Assembly (NCBI RefSeq): GCF_030373445.1
Contig: NZ_JAUCYU010000002.1
Location: 1-64,000, forward strand
Length of the DNA: 64,000 bases
Origin: Roseovarius sp.
GTDB lineage: Bacteria > Pseudomonadota > Alphaproteobacteria > Rhodobacterales > Rhodobacteraceae
Direction: 5' to 3'
Shown: in pieces, positions 34,172-43,489 of the stretch
Numbering within the stretch: position 1 is the stretch's first letter
How the letters are laid out: the number at the start of each line of letters is the position of its first letter
Notes under the pieces: model-generated
What the model was told of the DNA's origin: nothing
The model's input: the letters and a program-made list of their open reading frames with translations, nothing else
The model's database searches: none
Position numbers and translations under genes: made by a program

Positions 34172-35452
34172 CTACTGGTACCCCAGCGCCGAAATGGCCG
34201 TGTCTTCGTAATGCGTGCCGGGGTAGGTGGAGAGGATTTCGAGCTGGAGCCAGCGTTGCGCTGCCATGCCGGGCAGGTCGAAGCGCTGCCAGTCCATCGT
34301 GTCGCGCAGGGAAAGCGTGGCCTGCGCCCCGGTGGAACCGGTGACGCGCAGGCTGGCGACGCGGGCGTTGCGGGTGAAGGTACGCTCGGACTTGGCGTAG
34401 CCGTTGATCAGGTAGAGCGTGTTGATGTCGGTATCGGCGCCGAATTCCCATGCCAGCGTCTGGCCCTCGCCCGTGCCGCTGACGCCTTCGACCCAGGCGG
34501 TGGCGGGGCTGTCGTCGATCAGGTTTTCCGGCCCGTAGCTGTTGGACCCTTGCGAGGCCAGCACGCTGGAGGCGCAAAGGCTGGTGGGCACGCCCTCGAT
34601 CTGGCCGGTGAGGCAGGTCTCGGTCATCAGGGCCGGGCGGGGGTTGTGGGTGACGGCGGGCCGGGCGAGGGCGGTGTTGGTGCCGGTCGCGGCGTCGGCG
34701 TTGCGGGGCAGGCCGGCGAGGTAGACCTCGTCGATGAGGGCGGAGTTTTCCCACGGGATCTGGCGGTTGTTGGAGGCTTCCATCACGTCGGCGCGGACGC
34801 GGCGCATGACGGCGTGGATGTTCTCGCCGGGCCGGTCGATGTGGCGCAGCAGCGCCTCGGTAAACGGGCTGTTGCGTCCGGCGCCGTCGGAGGCGACGTT
34901 GCCCGGCTCGGTCGAGTAGGCGATGAAGGAGCCGACGCCGGCATCCATGCGGAAGAGGCCGCGGGCCGCGTCATCGGCGGAGCGGGAGCCGTCGGCGCTG
35001 GCGACGAAGGGGTTGTTGCGGCAGGCGTCGAGGATGACGAGGCGGGTCTGGGCGCGAGATTCCAGCGTGGCGAGGATGGATTGCAGGCTGATCGAACTGA
35101 GCACCAGCTCGTTCTCGGATCCCGGCGAGGCGTCGACCGGCATGATGTAGTTCTGGCTGCCGAGCTGGGTGGCGTGACCGGCGAAGTAGAAGAGCACGGT
35201 ATCGTCATATTGCAGGCGCTGGCCGACCTGCTGGACGAGGAGAAGCGCGTCGCGCTGGGGCAGGTCGATGCCCTCGAAGACGGTGAAGCCCATCTCGCGC
35301 AGGCGGGTGGCGACGTCGGTGGCGTCGTTGACCGCGTTCTTCAGGGGCTTGGCGTGGAGGTAATTGCCGTTGCCCATGACGAGGGCGACACGGTCGGCGA
35401 GGGCACCGGAGGCGGTGGCGAGCAGCAGGGCGAGGGCAATGAGCAGGCGCAT
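34172..35452 (-). CDS. Secreted caspase-like (C14) protein with C-terminal discoidin-type domain
   Basis: A 426-residue protein with a signal peptide (cleavage near GALAD). The caspase p20-like domain covers about residues 20-245, with catalytic His93 in YFAGHA and Cys144 in LDACRNNPF. After a linker, residues 290-426 look like a beta-sandwich that includes the pattern ENLIDDSPATAWVEG, as in the NADase-type glycan-binding domain of other bacterial proteins. It would act in the periplasm or outside the cell. Substrate and trigger are unknown. It is 65 bp downstream of the ligase gene on the same strand. Confidence 0.85.
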   Translation of the reverse strand: MRLLIALALLLATASGALADRVALVMGNGNYLHAKPLKNAVNDATDVATRLREMGFTVFEGIDLPQRDALLLVQQVGQRLQYDDTVLFYFAGHATQLGSQNYIMPVDASPGSENELVLSSISLQSILATLESRAQTRLVILDACRNNPFVASADGSRSADDAARGLFRMDAGVGSFIAYSTEPGNVASDGAGRNSPFTEALLRHIDRPGENIHAVMRRVRADVMEASNNRQIPWENSALIDEVYLAGLPRNADAATGTNTALARPAVTHNPRPALMTETCLTGQIEGVPTSLCASSVLASQGSNSYGPENLIDDSPATAWVEGVSGTGEGQTLAWEFGADTDINTLYLINGYAKSERTFTRNARVASLRVTGSTGAQATLSLRDTMDWQRFDLPGMAAQRWLQLEILSTYPGTHYEDTAISALGYQ

Positions 35453-35517
35453 GGAATGGGTCGCTATCTAAATCGAAAGCGATGTTAGCGCGGGATTTGA
35501 TGCCGGGGAAGGCGGAT

Positions 35518-37113
35518 TCAGCCGTATTGCGACAGGAGGGCGTGGAGGTCGTCGAGGGAGTTGGCCTCCTGCACCGGCTTGTCGTGGCGCCAGCGGGCCA
35601 TGCGGGGGAAGCGCAGGGCGATGCCGGACTTGTGGCGGGGGCTTTCGAAGATGCCTTCGAAGGCGATTTCGAAGACATGCTCGGGGCGGACTTGCCGGAC
35701 GGGGCCGAAGCGTTGCAGGGTGTTCTTGCGGACCCAGGCGGTGATCTTGCGGAACTCGGTATCGGTGAGGCCGGAATAGGCCTTGGTGAAGGGCACGAGA
35801 TCGTTGCCGGACCAGACGGCGAAGGTGAAATCGGTGAAGAGGTTGGCGCGGCGGCCGTGGCCTTGCTGGGCGTAGATCATGACGGCGTCGATGGTCAGCG
35901 GGTCGAGCTTCCATTTCCACCAGTCGCCCTTCTTGCGGCCGACATGGTAGGGGCTGTCGCTGCGTTTGAGCATAAGGCCCTCGGCCCGGTGGTCGCGGGC
36001 GGTGGCGCGGGTTTGGGCGAGGTCGCCCCATGATTTGAAGGGGATGAGGCGGGAGGGGCGCAGGGGGGCGTCTTGGGGCAGGTCGTGCAGGAGGGCGTCG
36101 AGGCGCGCGCGGCGGGTGGCGAAGGGGAGGTCGCGGAGGTCGTGTCCGTTTTCTTCCAGCAGGTCGTAGGCGAGGAGGATGACGGGGGCCTCTTTCAGCA
36201 GTTTCTTCGGCACGGTCTTGCGACCGATGCGTTTCTGCAGGGCGTTGAAGGGGAGGGGATGGGGGTCTTCCCAGGCGACGATCTCGCCGTCGATCACCGT
36301 GCCGTCGGGGAGGAAGTCGCGGGCGCGGGCGAGTTCGGGGAAGCGGTCGGTCATCAGCTCCTCGCCGCGGGACCAGACGAAATGCTCGGCGCCGCGGAGG
36401 ATGAGCTGGCCGCGGATGCCGTCCCACTTCCATTCGGCGTGCCAGTCGGCGGGGTCGCCGAGGCTGTCGGGGGTGTCCTCGTCGAGGCCATAGGCGAGGC
36501 AGAACGGGTAGGGGCGGGAGAGCTGGGCCGCCTTGTCCTCGGCCTCGATGAGGCTGTGGTAGGTGGTGTTTTCCGGCGTCCAGTCGCCCATGAGGCGGTG
36601 GGCGAGTTGGGCCTCGTCCTGGCCGGTGGCCTGGGCCAGGGCGCGGGTCATCAGCTTGCGGGAGATGCCGACGCGGAAGCCGCCGGTGAGGAGCTTGTTG
36701 AAGACGAGGCGTTCGAGGGGGTCCATCCGGTTCCAGGCGTCGAGGATGGCGGTTTTGCGGTCGTCTTCGGAGGCGGCGTCGAGGGCGCGGAGGCGGGTGA
36801 TCCAGGTGGTGAGGGTGTCGTCATGCGTTTCGGTGGGTTCGGGCAGGACGAGGGCGATGGTTTCGGCGAGGTCGCCGACGATGGGGTAGCTTTCCTCGAA
36901 GAGCCAGAGGGGGATGCCGGCGCGTTCGGCCGCCCATTCGCGCAGGCGGGTGGTGGTGATGGTGCGGCGGGGGCGGCGGCCGGAGAAAAGCGCGATGGTC
37001 CAGAGGCGGTCATCCTCGGGGGCCTGGGAGAGGTAGGCGGCCAGCGCCTCGACCTTGCGGGTGGTCTTGGTGGTCTGGTCGATGGTGGCGTAGAGGGCGG
37101 CGAAGCGTTTCAT
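35518..37113 (-). CDS. ATP-dependent DNA ligase
   Basis: A 531-residue ligase. The nucleotidyl-lysine is Lys229 in EWKWDGIRGQ. DGEIVAW, GLMLKR and WWKWK are the later nucleotidyltransferase motifs, and a C-terminal OB-fold follows. An N-terminal helical DNA-binding domain precedes the catalytic part, as in the bacterial LigB/Lig-associated group rather than the replicative NAD-dependent LigA. Its start overlaps the stop of the exonuclease gene by 4 bp (ATGA), so both are made together for a repair process. Confidence 0.94.
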   Translation of the reverse strand: MKRFAALYATIDQTTKTTRKVEALAAYLSQAPEDDRLWTIALFSGRRPRRTITTTRLREWAAERAGIPLWLFEESYPIVGDLAETIALVLPEPTETHDDTLTTWITRLRALDAASEDDRKTAILDAWNRMDPLERLVFNKLLTGGFRVGISRKLMTRALAQATGQDEAQLAHRLMGDWTPENTTYHSLIEAEDKAAQLSRPYPFCLAYGLDEDTPDSLGDPADWHAEWKWDGIRGQLILRGAEHFVWSRGEELMTDRFPELARARDFLPDGTVIDGEIVAWEDPHPLPFNALQKRIGRKTVPKKLLKEAPVILLAYDLLEENGHDLRDLPFATRRARLDALLHDLPQDAPLRPSRLIPFKSWGDLAQTRATARDHRAEGLMLKRSDSPYHVGRKKGDWWKWKLDPLTIDAVMIYAQQGHGRRANLFTDFTFAVWSGNDLVPFTKAYSGLTDTEFRKITAWVRKNTLQRFGPVRQVRPEHVFEIAFEGIFESPRHKSGIALRFPRMARWRHDKPVQEANSLDDLHALLSQYG

Positions 37114-38129
37114 GAGGCGGCGTCCGCCTCGGTGCTGGCGTCGTCGTCGAGGGATTCGCCGGTGAACTCGGTCGGGACGACATGGGCGTCGTAGCCTTGT
37201 TCGGTGAGCCAGCGGGCGAAGATGTCGGTGTAGCCGTGGGTGGCGTAGATGGTTTCGGCGCCGGTGGCCTTGATGGCGGCGTAGAGGCCGTCCCAGTCGG
37301 CGTGGTCGGACATGACGAAGCCGCGGTCGACGGCGCGGCGGCGGCGGACGCCGCGCAGGCGCATCCAGCCGGAGGCGAAGCCGGTGGAGGCCGGGCGGAA
37401 GCGGCGGGCCCATGGGGTGGAGAGGGCGCCGGGCGGGGCGAGGACGAGGGCGCCTTGGTGGTCGGCCGCCTTGGTGTCCGGCGTGACGTGGATGGTGTCG
37501 GGGAGGGGGAGGCCCTGCCCGCGCAGGACGGCGTTGGTGTTCTCAACGGCGCCGTGGGTGAGGATGGGGCCGATTTCCGGGTCGAGGAGGGAGAGAACGC
37601 GCTGGGCCTTTCCGAGCGAATAGGCGCCGAGGAGGGAGAAGCGGCCCTGTGCGGCGTTGTCGGCCCACCAGCGGTTTAACTGGGCCGCGACCTCGGCCTC
37701 GGGGGCCCATGTGAAGACGGGCAGGCCGAAGGTGCATTCGGTGATGAAGCTGTGGCAGCGGACGGGCTCGAAGGGTTCGGAAAGGCGGTCGGGGTCGGTC
37801 TTGTAGTCGCCGGAGACGACCCAGACTTCTCCATCCACTTCGACGCGGATCTGGGCGGAGCCGGGGACGTGGCCCGCCGGGTGGAAGGAGACGCTCGCCC
37901 CGCCGATCCGGCGGGTCTCGCCATAATCCACGGTATCGAGGGTGATCTCGCCCAGCCGGTGATGCATGACGGGGGCCGCGGCGGCGGTGGCGAGGTAGCG
38001 GTTGTGCCCGGGGCGGGCGTGGTCGGCGTGGCCATGGGTGATGAGCGCCCGGTCGACGGGGCGCCACGGGTCGATGAAGAAATCGCCCGCCGGGCAGTAG
38101 ATGCCCTGTGGTTTGAACTCCAGAACCAT
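37110..38129 (-). CDS. Ligase-associated DNA exonuclease, metallo-beta-lactamase fold
   Basis: A 339-residue MBL/beta-CASP-type nuclease. The metal motif THGHADH gives His32, His34, Asp36 and His37. SFHPAGHVPGSAQI and VVSGDYKTDPD supply further ligands, and FVMSDHADWDGL is the late motif. This family is encoded with ATP-dependent DNA ligase and often with an Lhr-type helicase and a phosphoesterase. Here the ligase follows directly; helicase and phosphoesterase are not adjacent. It probably trims DNA ends for the ligase. Confidence 0.92.
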   Translation of the reverse strand: MVLEFKPQGIYCPAGDFFIDPWRPVDRALITHGHADHARPGHNRYLATAAAAPVMHHRLGEITLDTVDYGETRRIGGASVSFHPAGHVPGSAQIRVEVDGEVWVVSGDYKTDPDRLSEPFEPVRCHSFITECTFGLPVFTWAPEAEVAAQLNRWWADNAAQGRFSLLGAYSLGKAQRVLSLLDPEIGPILTHGAVENTNAVLRGQGLPLPDTIHVTPDTKAADHQGALVLAPPGALSTPWARRFRPASTGFASGWMRLRGVRRRRAVDRGFVMSDHADWDGLYAAIKATGAETIYATHGYTDIFARWLTEQGYDAHVVPTEFTGESLDDDASTEADAAS

Positions 38130-38169
38130 GGGCGAAGGATAGCCCGGTTCCGGCGGGGGGAAAGGGGGC

Positions 38170-39126
38170 TCAGGCGGGGGCGGCGACGCTGCCGTGTGAG
38201 GCGAAGAAATCGCCCATCAGGCCGAAGACCGTGGCGCGGGTCTCGGGGTCATCCATCATCACCTCGTGGCGGCCGCCCTCGATCACCTCGAGCCTGCCGC
38301 CGGGCCAGTCCGCCATGCGCTGGCGGATGCGGGGGACGTCGACGATATCCTCGTCCGAGCCCATGATGGTGAGGCAGGGCAGGTCGGGCGAGGGCAGGCG
38401 GGCCAGCGCGCGGGTTTCCATCAGCGCCTCGTGCAGCCAGTGCAGGCTGGGGCCGCCGAGGCCGAGCTCGGGCTGGTCGGTGAGATGACGGGTCATGTAG
38501 TCGTACATCTCGCGGTCGCGTGTGAGCTTGTTGGTCTCGAAGGGTTCGGTGAGCACGTAATTGCCGCCCGCGGTGCCGGGGGCGTAGCGGTGGCCCATGC
38601 CGAGGCGCTTGGAGGTCCAGGAGAGCGACCACGCGACCGGGCGCAGGGCGTCGGCGATGCGAATGCCCCACATCGGCCCGGAGAAGACGCAGGAGGCCAC
38701 GGGCATCCCTTCCATCGCCGCGCGCAGGCCGATGCAGCCGCCCATGGAATGCCCGAGCAGGTGCCACGGGCGGGGAAGGTCGAGCTCCTCGGCCGCGGCG
38801 AGCATGGCGCGGACATCGTGCTGGTAGTCGGTGAAATGCATCACGTGGCCGGCCATCGCGTCATCGACGAGCCGGTCGGCGAGGCCCTGGCCGCGCCAGT
38901 CGATGGTGAAGGTGGCCAGCCCCTGCGCCGCGAGGTCGCGGGCGGCGCGGCCGTATTTCTCGATATACTCGGTGCGGCCGGGGAAGAGGAACACCGTGCC
39001 GCGCGCCACCTCGGGCCGCCAGAGGCCCAGACGGATACGGGTGCCGTCTTCCGTCTCGGCCCACCAGGCCCGGCCGCCGCCGGGCCCGTCGGACATCTCG
39101 TCGAAGAAGGGGGCGGTTTCGGTCAC
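38170..39126 (-). CDS. Alpha/beta hydrolase (lysophospholipase-like, S33 aminopeptidase fold)
   Basis: A 318-residue hydrolase with oxyanion-side motif FLFPGRTEYIEKYG, nucleophile elbow GHSMGG, acid in GSDEDIVD and catalytic His in GGRHEVMMDD. It resembles PldB-type lysophospholipases, which act on membrane-derived lipids; the substrate is an inference. There is no signal peptide. Its start overlaps the stop of the SCP2 gene by 4 bp, suggesting a lipid-related pair. Confidence 0.88.
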   Translation of the reverse strand: MTETAPFFDEMSDGPGGGRAWWAETEDGTRIRLGLWRPEVARGTVFLFPGRTEYIEKYGRAARDLAAQGLATFTIDWRGQGLADRLVDDAMAGHVMHFTDYQHDVRAMLAAAEELDLPRPWHLLGHSMGGCIGLRAAMEGMPVASCVFSGPMWGIRIADALRPVAWSLSWTSKRLGMGHRYAPGTAGGNYVLTEPFETNKLTRDREMYDYMTRHLTDQPELGLGGPSLHWLHEALMETRALARLPSPDLPCLTIMGSDEDIVDVPRIRQRMADWPGGRLEVIEGGRHEVMMDDPETRATVFGLMGDFFASHGSVAAPA

Positions 39127-39413
39127 GCGAGGACGGAACCGAGCTTCATGGCGAGGCCCATGTCGCCGTCGACGCTGAGCTTGCCGGACATGAAGGCGGA
39201 GGTGGGGTCGAGATCGCCCTCGAGGATGGCCTGGAAGGTCTCGGCCTCGGCTGTCAGGGTGACGTCGGCCTCCTCGTCGCCTTCGCGGACGCCCTTGTCG
39301 TCGATCATGATGGCGCCTTCGCCTTCGATGACGAACTTGGCGGTGCCGTCGTCGAAACCCTCGCCGACCTTGGGCTTGAGGGCCGCCACGGCGCTGTCGA
39401 TCACATCACTCAT
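39123..39413 (-). CDS. SCP2 sterol-binding domain protein
   Basis: A 96-residue protein that is only an SCP2-fold lipid-binding domain: KFVIEGEGAIMID, ADVTLTAEAETFQAILEGDLDPTSAFMSGKLSVDGDMGLAMKL. Such proteins bind acyl chains or lipids in the cytoplasm. The ATG at 39413 is 8 bp after GGAGGA; an in-frame TTG two codons upstream is less well placed. It is the first gene of the pair with the hydrolase and is divergent from the TPR gene. Confidence 0.92.
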   Translation of the reverse strand: MSDVIDSAVAALKPKVGEGFDDGTAKFVIEGEGAIMIDDKGVREGDEEADVTLTAEAETFQAILEGDLDPTSAFMSGKLSVDGDMGLAMKLGSVLA

Positions 39414-39484
39414 GTTCAATTTCCTCCGGTATTGCCATCGGGGGGCTATGATTCCCCGCGACGGGCGCTAAATTCAGGGGTGTT

Positions 39485-40048
39485 ATGGGCATGTCATTCC
39501 AATTTCTCAATCGTACCGTTGCGTCGTTACTGGCGATAGTCCTGTCATCGGGCGTTTCCTGGGCGGCGGACCAGGAGAAGCTCGACCGGCTGTATGGCCA
39601 GTTGCAGGATGCCGACCCCGCCGGGGCGCGCCGGGTGGCCAGGGATATCGAGATGGAATGGTCGAAATCGGGCTCGCCGGCGATGGACCTGCTTCTGAAG
39701 CGCGGGACGGATGCGCTGGAGGCGGGCGACATGGAGGCGGCCATCGGCCATTTCACCGCGCTGACCGATCATGCGCCGGATTTCGCCGAGGGCTGGCACC
39801 GGCGTGCCGTAGCCTTTGCGCGGGCCGAGATGTTCGGGCCGGCGGTGGCCGATCTTGAACGCACGCTGGCGCTGGAGCCGCGGCATTTCGAGGCGATTGC
39901 CGCGCTGGGCGCCATCCTGGGCGAGATCGACCGGTTCGACCTGGCCGTCGAGGCCTTCGAGCGGGTTCTGGCTATACATCCGCACCATGCGGAGGTAACG
40001 GAAACCCTTGAAAATCTGGGAAGCCGGGCCGGCGGCGCAGATCTCTGA
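39485..40048 (+). CDS. Periplasmic TPR protein
   Basis: A 187-residue protein with a signal peptide (cleavage near SWAA). About three tetratricopeptide-like helical pairs follow: LLLKRGTDALEAGDMEAAIGHFTALTDHAPDFAEGWHRRA, AFARAEMFGPAVADLERTLALEPRHFEA, and LGEIDRFDLAVEAFERVLAIHPHHAE. It probably serves in protein contacts in the periplasm. An alternative ATG two codons downstream (39491) has better spacing to AGGGG. The helicase gene starts 19 bp after the stop. Confidence 0.85.
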   Translation: MGMSFQFLNRTVASLLAIVLSSGVSWAADQEKLDRLYGQLQDADPAGARRVARDIEMEWSKSGSPAMDLLLKRGTDALEAGDMEAAIGHFTALTDHAPDFAEGWHRRAVAFARAEMFGPAVADLERTLALEPRHFEAIAALGAILGEIDRFDLAVEAFERVLAIHPHHAEVTETLENLGSRAGGADL

Positions 40049-40067
40049 GCAGTAACGGAGCGGTCGC

Positions 40068-43043
40068 ATGGCCGAGCAGTCAAGAACCCTTGCGGTTCTG
40101 GGGCCGACGAACACGGGCAAGACCCATTTCGCGATAGAGCGGATGCTGGGCTACCGGACCGGGGTGATCGGTCTGCCGCTGCGCCTTTTGGCGCGGGAGG
40201 TGTATGACAAGATCGTCAAGGTGCGCGGGCCCTCGGTGGTGGCGCTGGTGACCGGCGAGGAACGGATCGTGCCGGAGCGGACGCAGTACTGGGTCTGCAC
40301 GGTGGAGGCGATGCCGGAGGGGATGGGCGCGGATTTCGTGGCCGTCGACGAGATCCAGCTTTGTGCCGACCCGGAGCGGGGGCACGTGTTCACCGACCGG
40401 CTGCTGAGGATGCGGGGGCTGCACGAGACGCAGTTCCTGGGGTCGCACACGATGCGCGGGGCGATTGCCGCGCTGGTGCCGGGGGTGGAGTTCGTGGGGC
40501 GCGAGCGGATGTCGCAGCTCATGTACACGGGCTCGAAGAAGATCCCGAAGATGCCGCCGCGGAGCGCGATCGTGGGGTTCTCGGTGGAGAATGTCTATGC
40601 GATTGCCGAGCTGTTGCGCCGCCAGAAGGGCGGGGCGGCGGTGGTGATGGGGGCGCTTTCCCCCCGGACGCGGAACGCGCAGGTCGAGCTCTACCAGAAC
40701 GGGGATGTCGACTACCTCGTGGCGACGGACGCGATCGGGATGGGGCTGAACCTCGATATCGATCACGTGGCGTTCTCTTCGCTTTCCAAGTTCGACGGGC
40801 GGCGGATGCGGGCGTTGCAGCCCAACGAGCTGGCGCAGATCGCGGGCCGGGCGGGCCGGGGGATGAGCAACGGCACGTTCGGGGTGACCGGAGAGGCGCC
40901 GGACCTCGACCCGGAGGTGGCGCAGGCGATCATGGATCACCGGTTCGCGCCCATCCGGAAGCTGGAATGGCGGAACCCGGCGCTGAGCTTTGGCCATCTC
41001 GATGCGCTGATCGCGTCGCTGGAAGCCCGGCCCGACAACGAGCGGCTGGTCAAGGCGCGGGAGGCCGACGACCTTGGCGCGCTGAAGACGCTGGCGGAGG
41101 TGGCCGAGGTGCGGGCCCGCGCCAGCGACGGGCCGTCGGTGCGGCTGTTGTGGGACGTGTGCCGGGTGCCGGATTTCCGGGGCATCAGCCATGCCGAGCA
41201 TGCCGGGCTTCTGGAGACGATCTATTGCGATCTGCACGAGCGCGGCCGGGTCTCGGAAGACTGGTTTTCGCGGCAAGTTCGCAGAATCGACCGAACCGAA
41301 GGCGACATTGATACGTTAAGCAAACGTCTGGCCTATATCCGGACATGGACATACGTGGCCCAGCGGAATGGCTGGATCGAGAACGAAACCCATTGGCGCG
41401 AGGCGACTCGCGCGGTAGAAGACCGCCTGTCGGACGCGCTGCACGGCGCCCTGACACAGAGATTTGTCGACAGGCGCACCTCGGTGCTGCTCAGGCGGCT
41501 CAAGCAGAAGGAGGCCATCGTGGCCGAAGTGAACGATACCGGTGAAGTGACGGTCGAAGGCGAATTCGTCGGCCGGCTGGAAGGATTCCGATTCATCCAG
41601 GACAAGGCGGCCGCCGGGCAGGAGGCCAAGACGCTGCAGCAGGCGAGCCTTCAGGCGCTGAGCCCCCATTTTCACCTGCGAGCCGACCGGTTCTACAATG
41701 CGCCGGACACCGAGATCGATTTCACCGAGCAGGGTGGCCTGATGTGGGGCGAGCAGGCGGTGGGCAAGCTTGTCGCCGGGTCGGACCCGCTCAAGCCGGG
41801 GGTTTCGGCTTACGTTGACGATATTGCCGGGCCGGAGGTGACGCAGAAGGTGCAGCGGCGTCTGCAGCATTTCATCGACCGCAAGATCGCCACGCTGTTC
41901 GAGCCGCTGCTGAACATCCAGCGGGACGAGGCGCTGGCCGGTCTGGCGCGCGGCTTCGGCTTCCGCATGGTCGAGAATTTCGGGGTGATCCCGCGGGGCC
42001 AGGTGGCCGACGAGGTCAAGGCGCTGGACCAGGACTCGCGCGGGGCGCTGCGCAAGCATGGCGTGCGGTTCGGGCAGTTCACGATTTTCATGCCGCTGCT
42101 GCTGAAGCCCGCGCCGACGCGGCTTCGGCTGGTGCTGTGGTCGCTGTCGAAGGGGCTGGACGAGTTCCCCGAGTCGCCGCCGCCGGGGCTGGTGACGGTG
42201 CCGGCGACCGAGACGACGGAGGGTTATTACGCCATGGCCGGCTATCGCGCGGCGGGCGAGCGGGCGATCCGGATCGACATGCTGGAGCGGCTGGCCGACA
42301 TGCTGCGGGCCGAGGACAGCCGGGGCGGGTTCGAGGCCAAGGCCGACATGCTGTCGATCACCGGCATGACGCTGGAGCAGTTCGCCGACCTGATGCAGGG
42401 CTTGGGCTACAAGGCCGAGCGGGGCGAGCGCGAGAAGGTGAAACCGGTCGACCAGGCGGTGGCCGACGCGTCTTCGGACGAGGCCGCGGCAGCCGAGGCC
42501 GGTGATGCGCCGGTGATGGATTCGGCCGAGGCCGGCGGTGAACCGGACGGCGCGGATGCGCCGGTGATGGATGCCGCCGAGGCCGCGGCGGGCCACGTGC
42601 CGGAGGGCGCGGATGCGCCGGCGGAGACGGCCGAGGACAAGGTCGAGGAGATCGCCGACGAAGGCGAGGCGCCGGTGGCGGCAGAGCCCGCCGAGGCGCC
42701 CGAGGACGCGGCGGAGATCCCCGCGACGCCCGAGGAGGAGATCCTGCCCGGCGAGACGCCGGCGGAGGTGGCCCAGCCCGAGCTGGAAGTTTACTATACC
42801 TTCACCTGGGCCGGGCGGCCCAAGGCCAACCGGCAGAATCACCAGCGCCGGCAGGGCAAGCCGCAGGGGCAGGAAAAGGGCCAGGAACGCGGGCAGGGCC
42901 GCAAGCCCAAGGGCAAGCCGCGGGGTGCCAAGCCCGAGCAGAAGGGCGCGCGCAACTATTCCTCGCGCCCCGAGAAGAAGGACCGGATCGACCCCGACAA
43001 CCCCTTTGCCGCCGCGCTGATGGGGTTGAAGGACAAGAGCTGA
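40068..43043 (+). CDS. SUV3-like DExH RNA helicase
   Basis: A 991-residue helicase related to mitochondrial SUV3. Walker A GPTNTGKT is at 12-19 and DEIQ at 94-97. Later motifs VATDAIGMGLNLDIDHV and QIAGRAGR are intact. After about residue 800 the protein becomes low-complexity: an acidic Ala/Glu/Pro region with a repeated DAPVMD-x-AEA unit, then YYTFTWAGRPKANRQN, and a basic Gly/Lys/Arg/Gln tail that likely binds RNA. SUV3 works in RNA decay with exoribonucleases. A zinc-domain protein and ferredoxin follow, as in other alphaproteobacteria. Confidence 0.92.
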   Translation: MAEQSRTLAVLGPTNTGKTHFAIERMLGYRTGVIGLPLRLLAREVYDKIVKVRGPSVVALVTGEERIVPERTQYWVCTVEAMPEGMGADFVAVDEIQLCADPERGHVFTDRLLRMRGLHETQFLGSHTMRGAIAALVPGVEFVGRERMSQLMYTGSKKIPKMPPRSAIVGFSVENVYAIAELLRRQKGGAAVVMGALSPRTRNAQVELYQNGDVDYLVATDAIGMGLNLDIDHVAFSSLSKFDGRRMRALQPNELAQIAGRAGRGMSNGTFGVTGEAPDLDPEVAQAIMDHRFAPIRKLEWRNPALSFGHLDALIASLEARPDNERLVKAREADDLGALKTLAEVAEVRARASDGPSVRLLWDVCRVPDFRGISHAEHAGLLETIYCDLHERGRVSEDWFSRQVRRIDRTEGDIDTLSKRLAYIRTWTYVAQRNGWIENETHWREATRAVEDRLSDALHGALTQRFVDRRTSVLLRRLKQKEAIVAEVNDTGEVTVEGEFVGRLEGFRFIQDKAAAGQEAKTLQQASLQALSPHFHLRADRFYNAPDTEIDFTEQGGLMWGEQAVGKLVAGSDPLKPGVSAYVDDIAGPEVTQKVQRRLQHFIDRKIATLFEPLLNIQRDEALAGLARGFGFRMVENFGVIPRGQVADEVKALDQDSRGALRKHGVRFGQFTIFMPLLLKPAPTRLRLVLWSLSKGLDEFPESPPPGLVTVPATETTEGYYAMAGYRAAGERAIRIDMLERLADMLRAEDSRGGFEAKADMLSITGMTLEQFADLMQGLGYKAERGEREKVKPVDQAVADASSDEAAAAEAGDAPVMDSAEAGGEPDGADAPVMDAAEAAAGHVPEGADAPAETAEDKVEEIADEGEAPVAAEPAEAPEDAAEIPATPEEEILPGETPAEVAQPELEVYYTFTWAGRPKANRQNHQRRQGKPQGQEKGQERGQGRKPKGKPRGAKPEQKGARNYSSRPEKKDRIDPDNPFAAALMGLKDKS

Positions 43044-43050
43044 TGGTTCG

Positions 43051-43437
43051 GTGACACAAGGCCCCGGCAAGATCCGCCTCGACAAGTGGCTGTGGCAGGC
43101 GCGGTTCTTCAAGACGCGGGGCCTTTCGGCGAAGCTTGTCTCGGGCGGGCATGTGCGGGTCAACAGCCAGAAGGTGGCCAAGCCCGCCCACGCCGTGGGC
43201 GCGGGCGACGTGCTTACCTTTCCGCAGGCCAGGCGGGTGCGGGTGATCCGCATCGTGGCACTGGGCGAGCGGCGCGGGCCGGCGCCCGAGGCGCAGGCGC
43301 TTTACGAGGACCTGGCCCCGGTGGAGCGCGACGAGGCGAACAGCGTTCCGGCTGCGCCGCGCTACGAGGGAAAAGGGCGGCCCACGAAACGGGAACGCCG
43401 CAAACTCGATCTCAATCGTCCTGACACGCTTGAATGA
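43051..43437 (+). CDS. S4-domain RNA-binding protein (heat-shock protein 15 family)
   Basis: A 128-residue protein with an N-terminal S4 domain (IRLDKWLWQARFFKTRGLSAKLVSGGHVRVNSQKVAKP). A basic C-terminal tail (KGRPTKRERRKLDLNR) follows. Hsp15 rescues stalled 50S subunits carrying nascent chains in E. coli. The start is a GTG at 43051, 7 bp after the helicase stop, with no strong ribosome site, so translation may be coupled to the helicase gene. Confidence 0.92.
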   Translation: MTQGPGKIRLDKWLWQARFFKTRGLSAKLVSGGHVRVNSQKVAKPAHAVGAGDVLTFPQARRVRVIRIVALGERRGPAPEAQALYEDLAPVERDEANSVPAAPRYEGKGRPTKRERRKLDLNRPDTLE

Positions 43438-43489
43438 TCCGGGGCACTGGATTAGTTCAGGCGCGAGATATCAAGGATGAACCCGCCAG

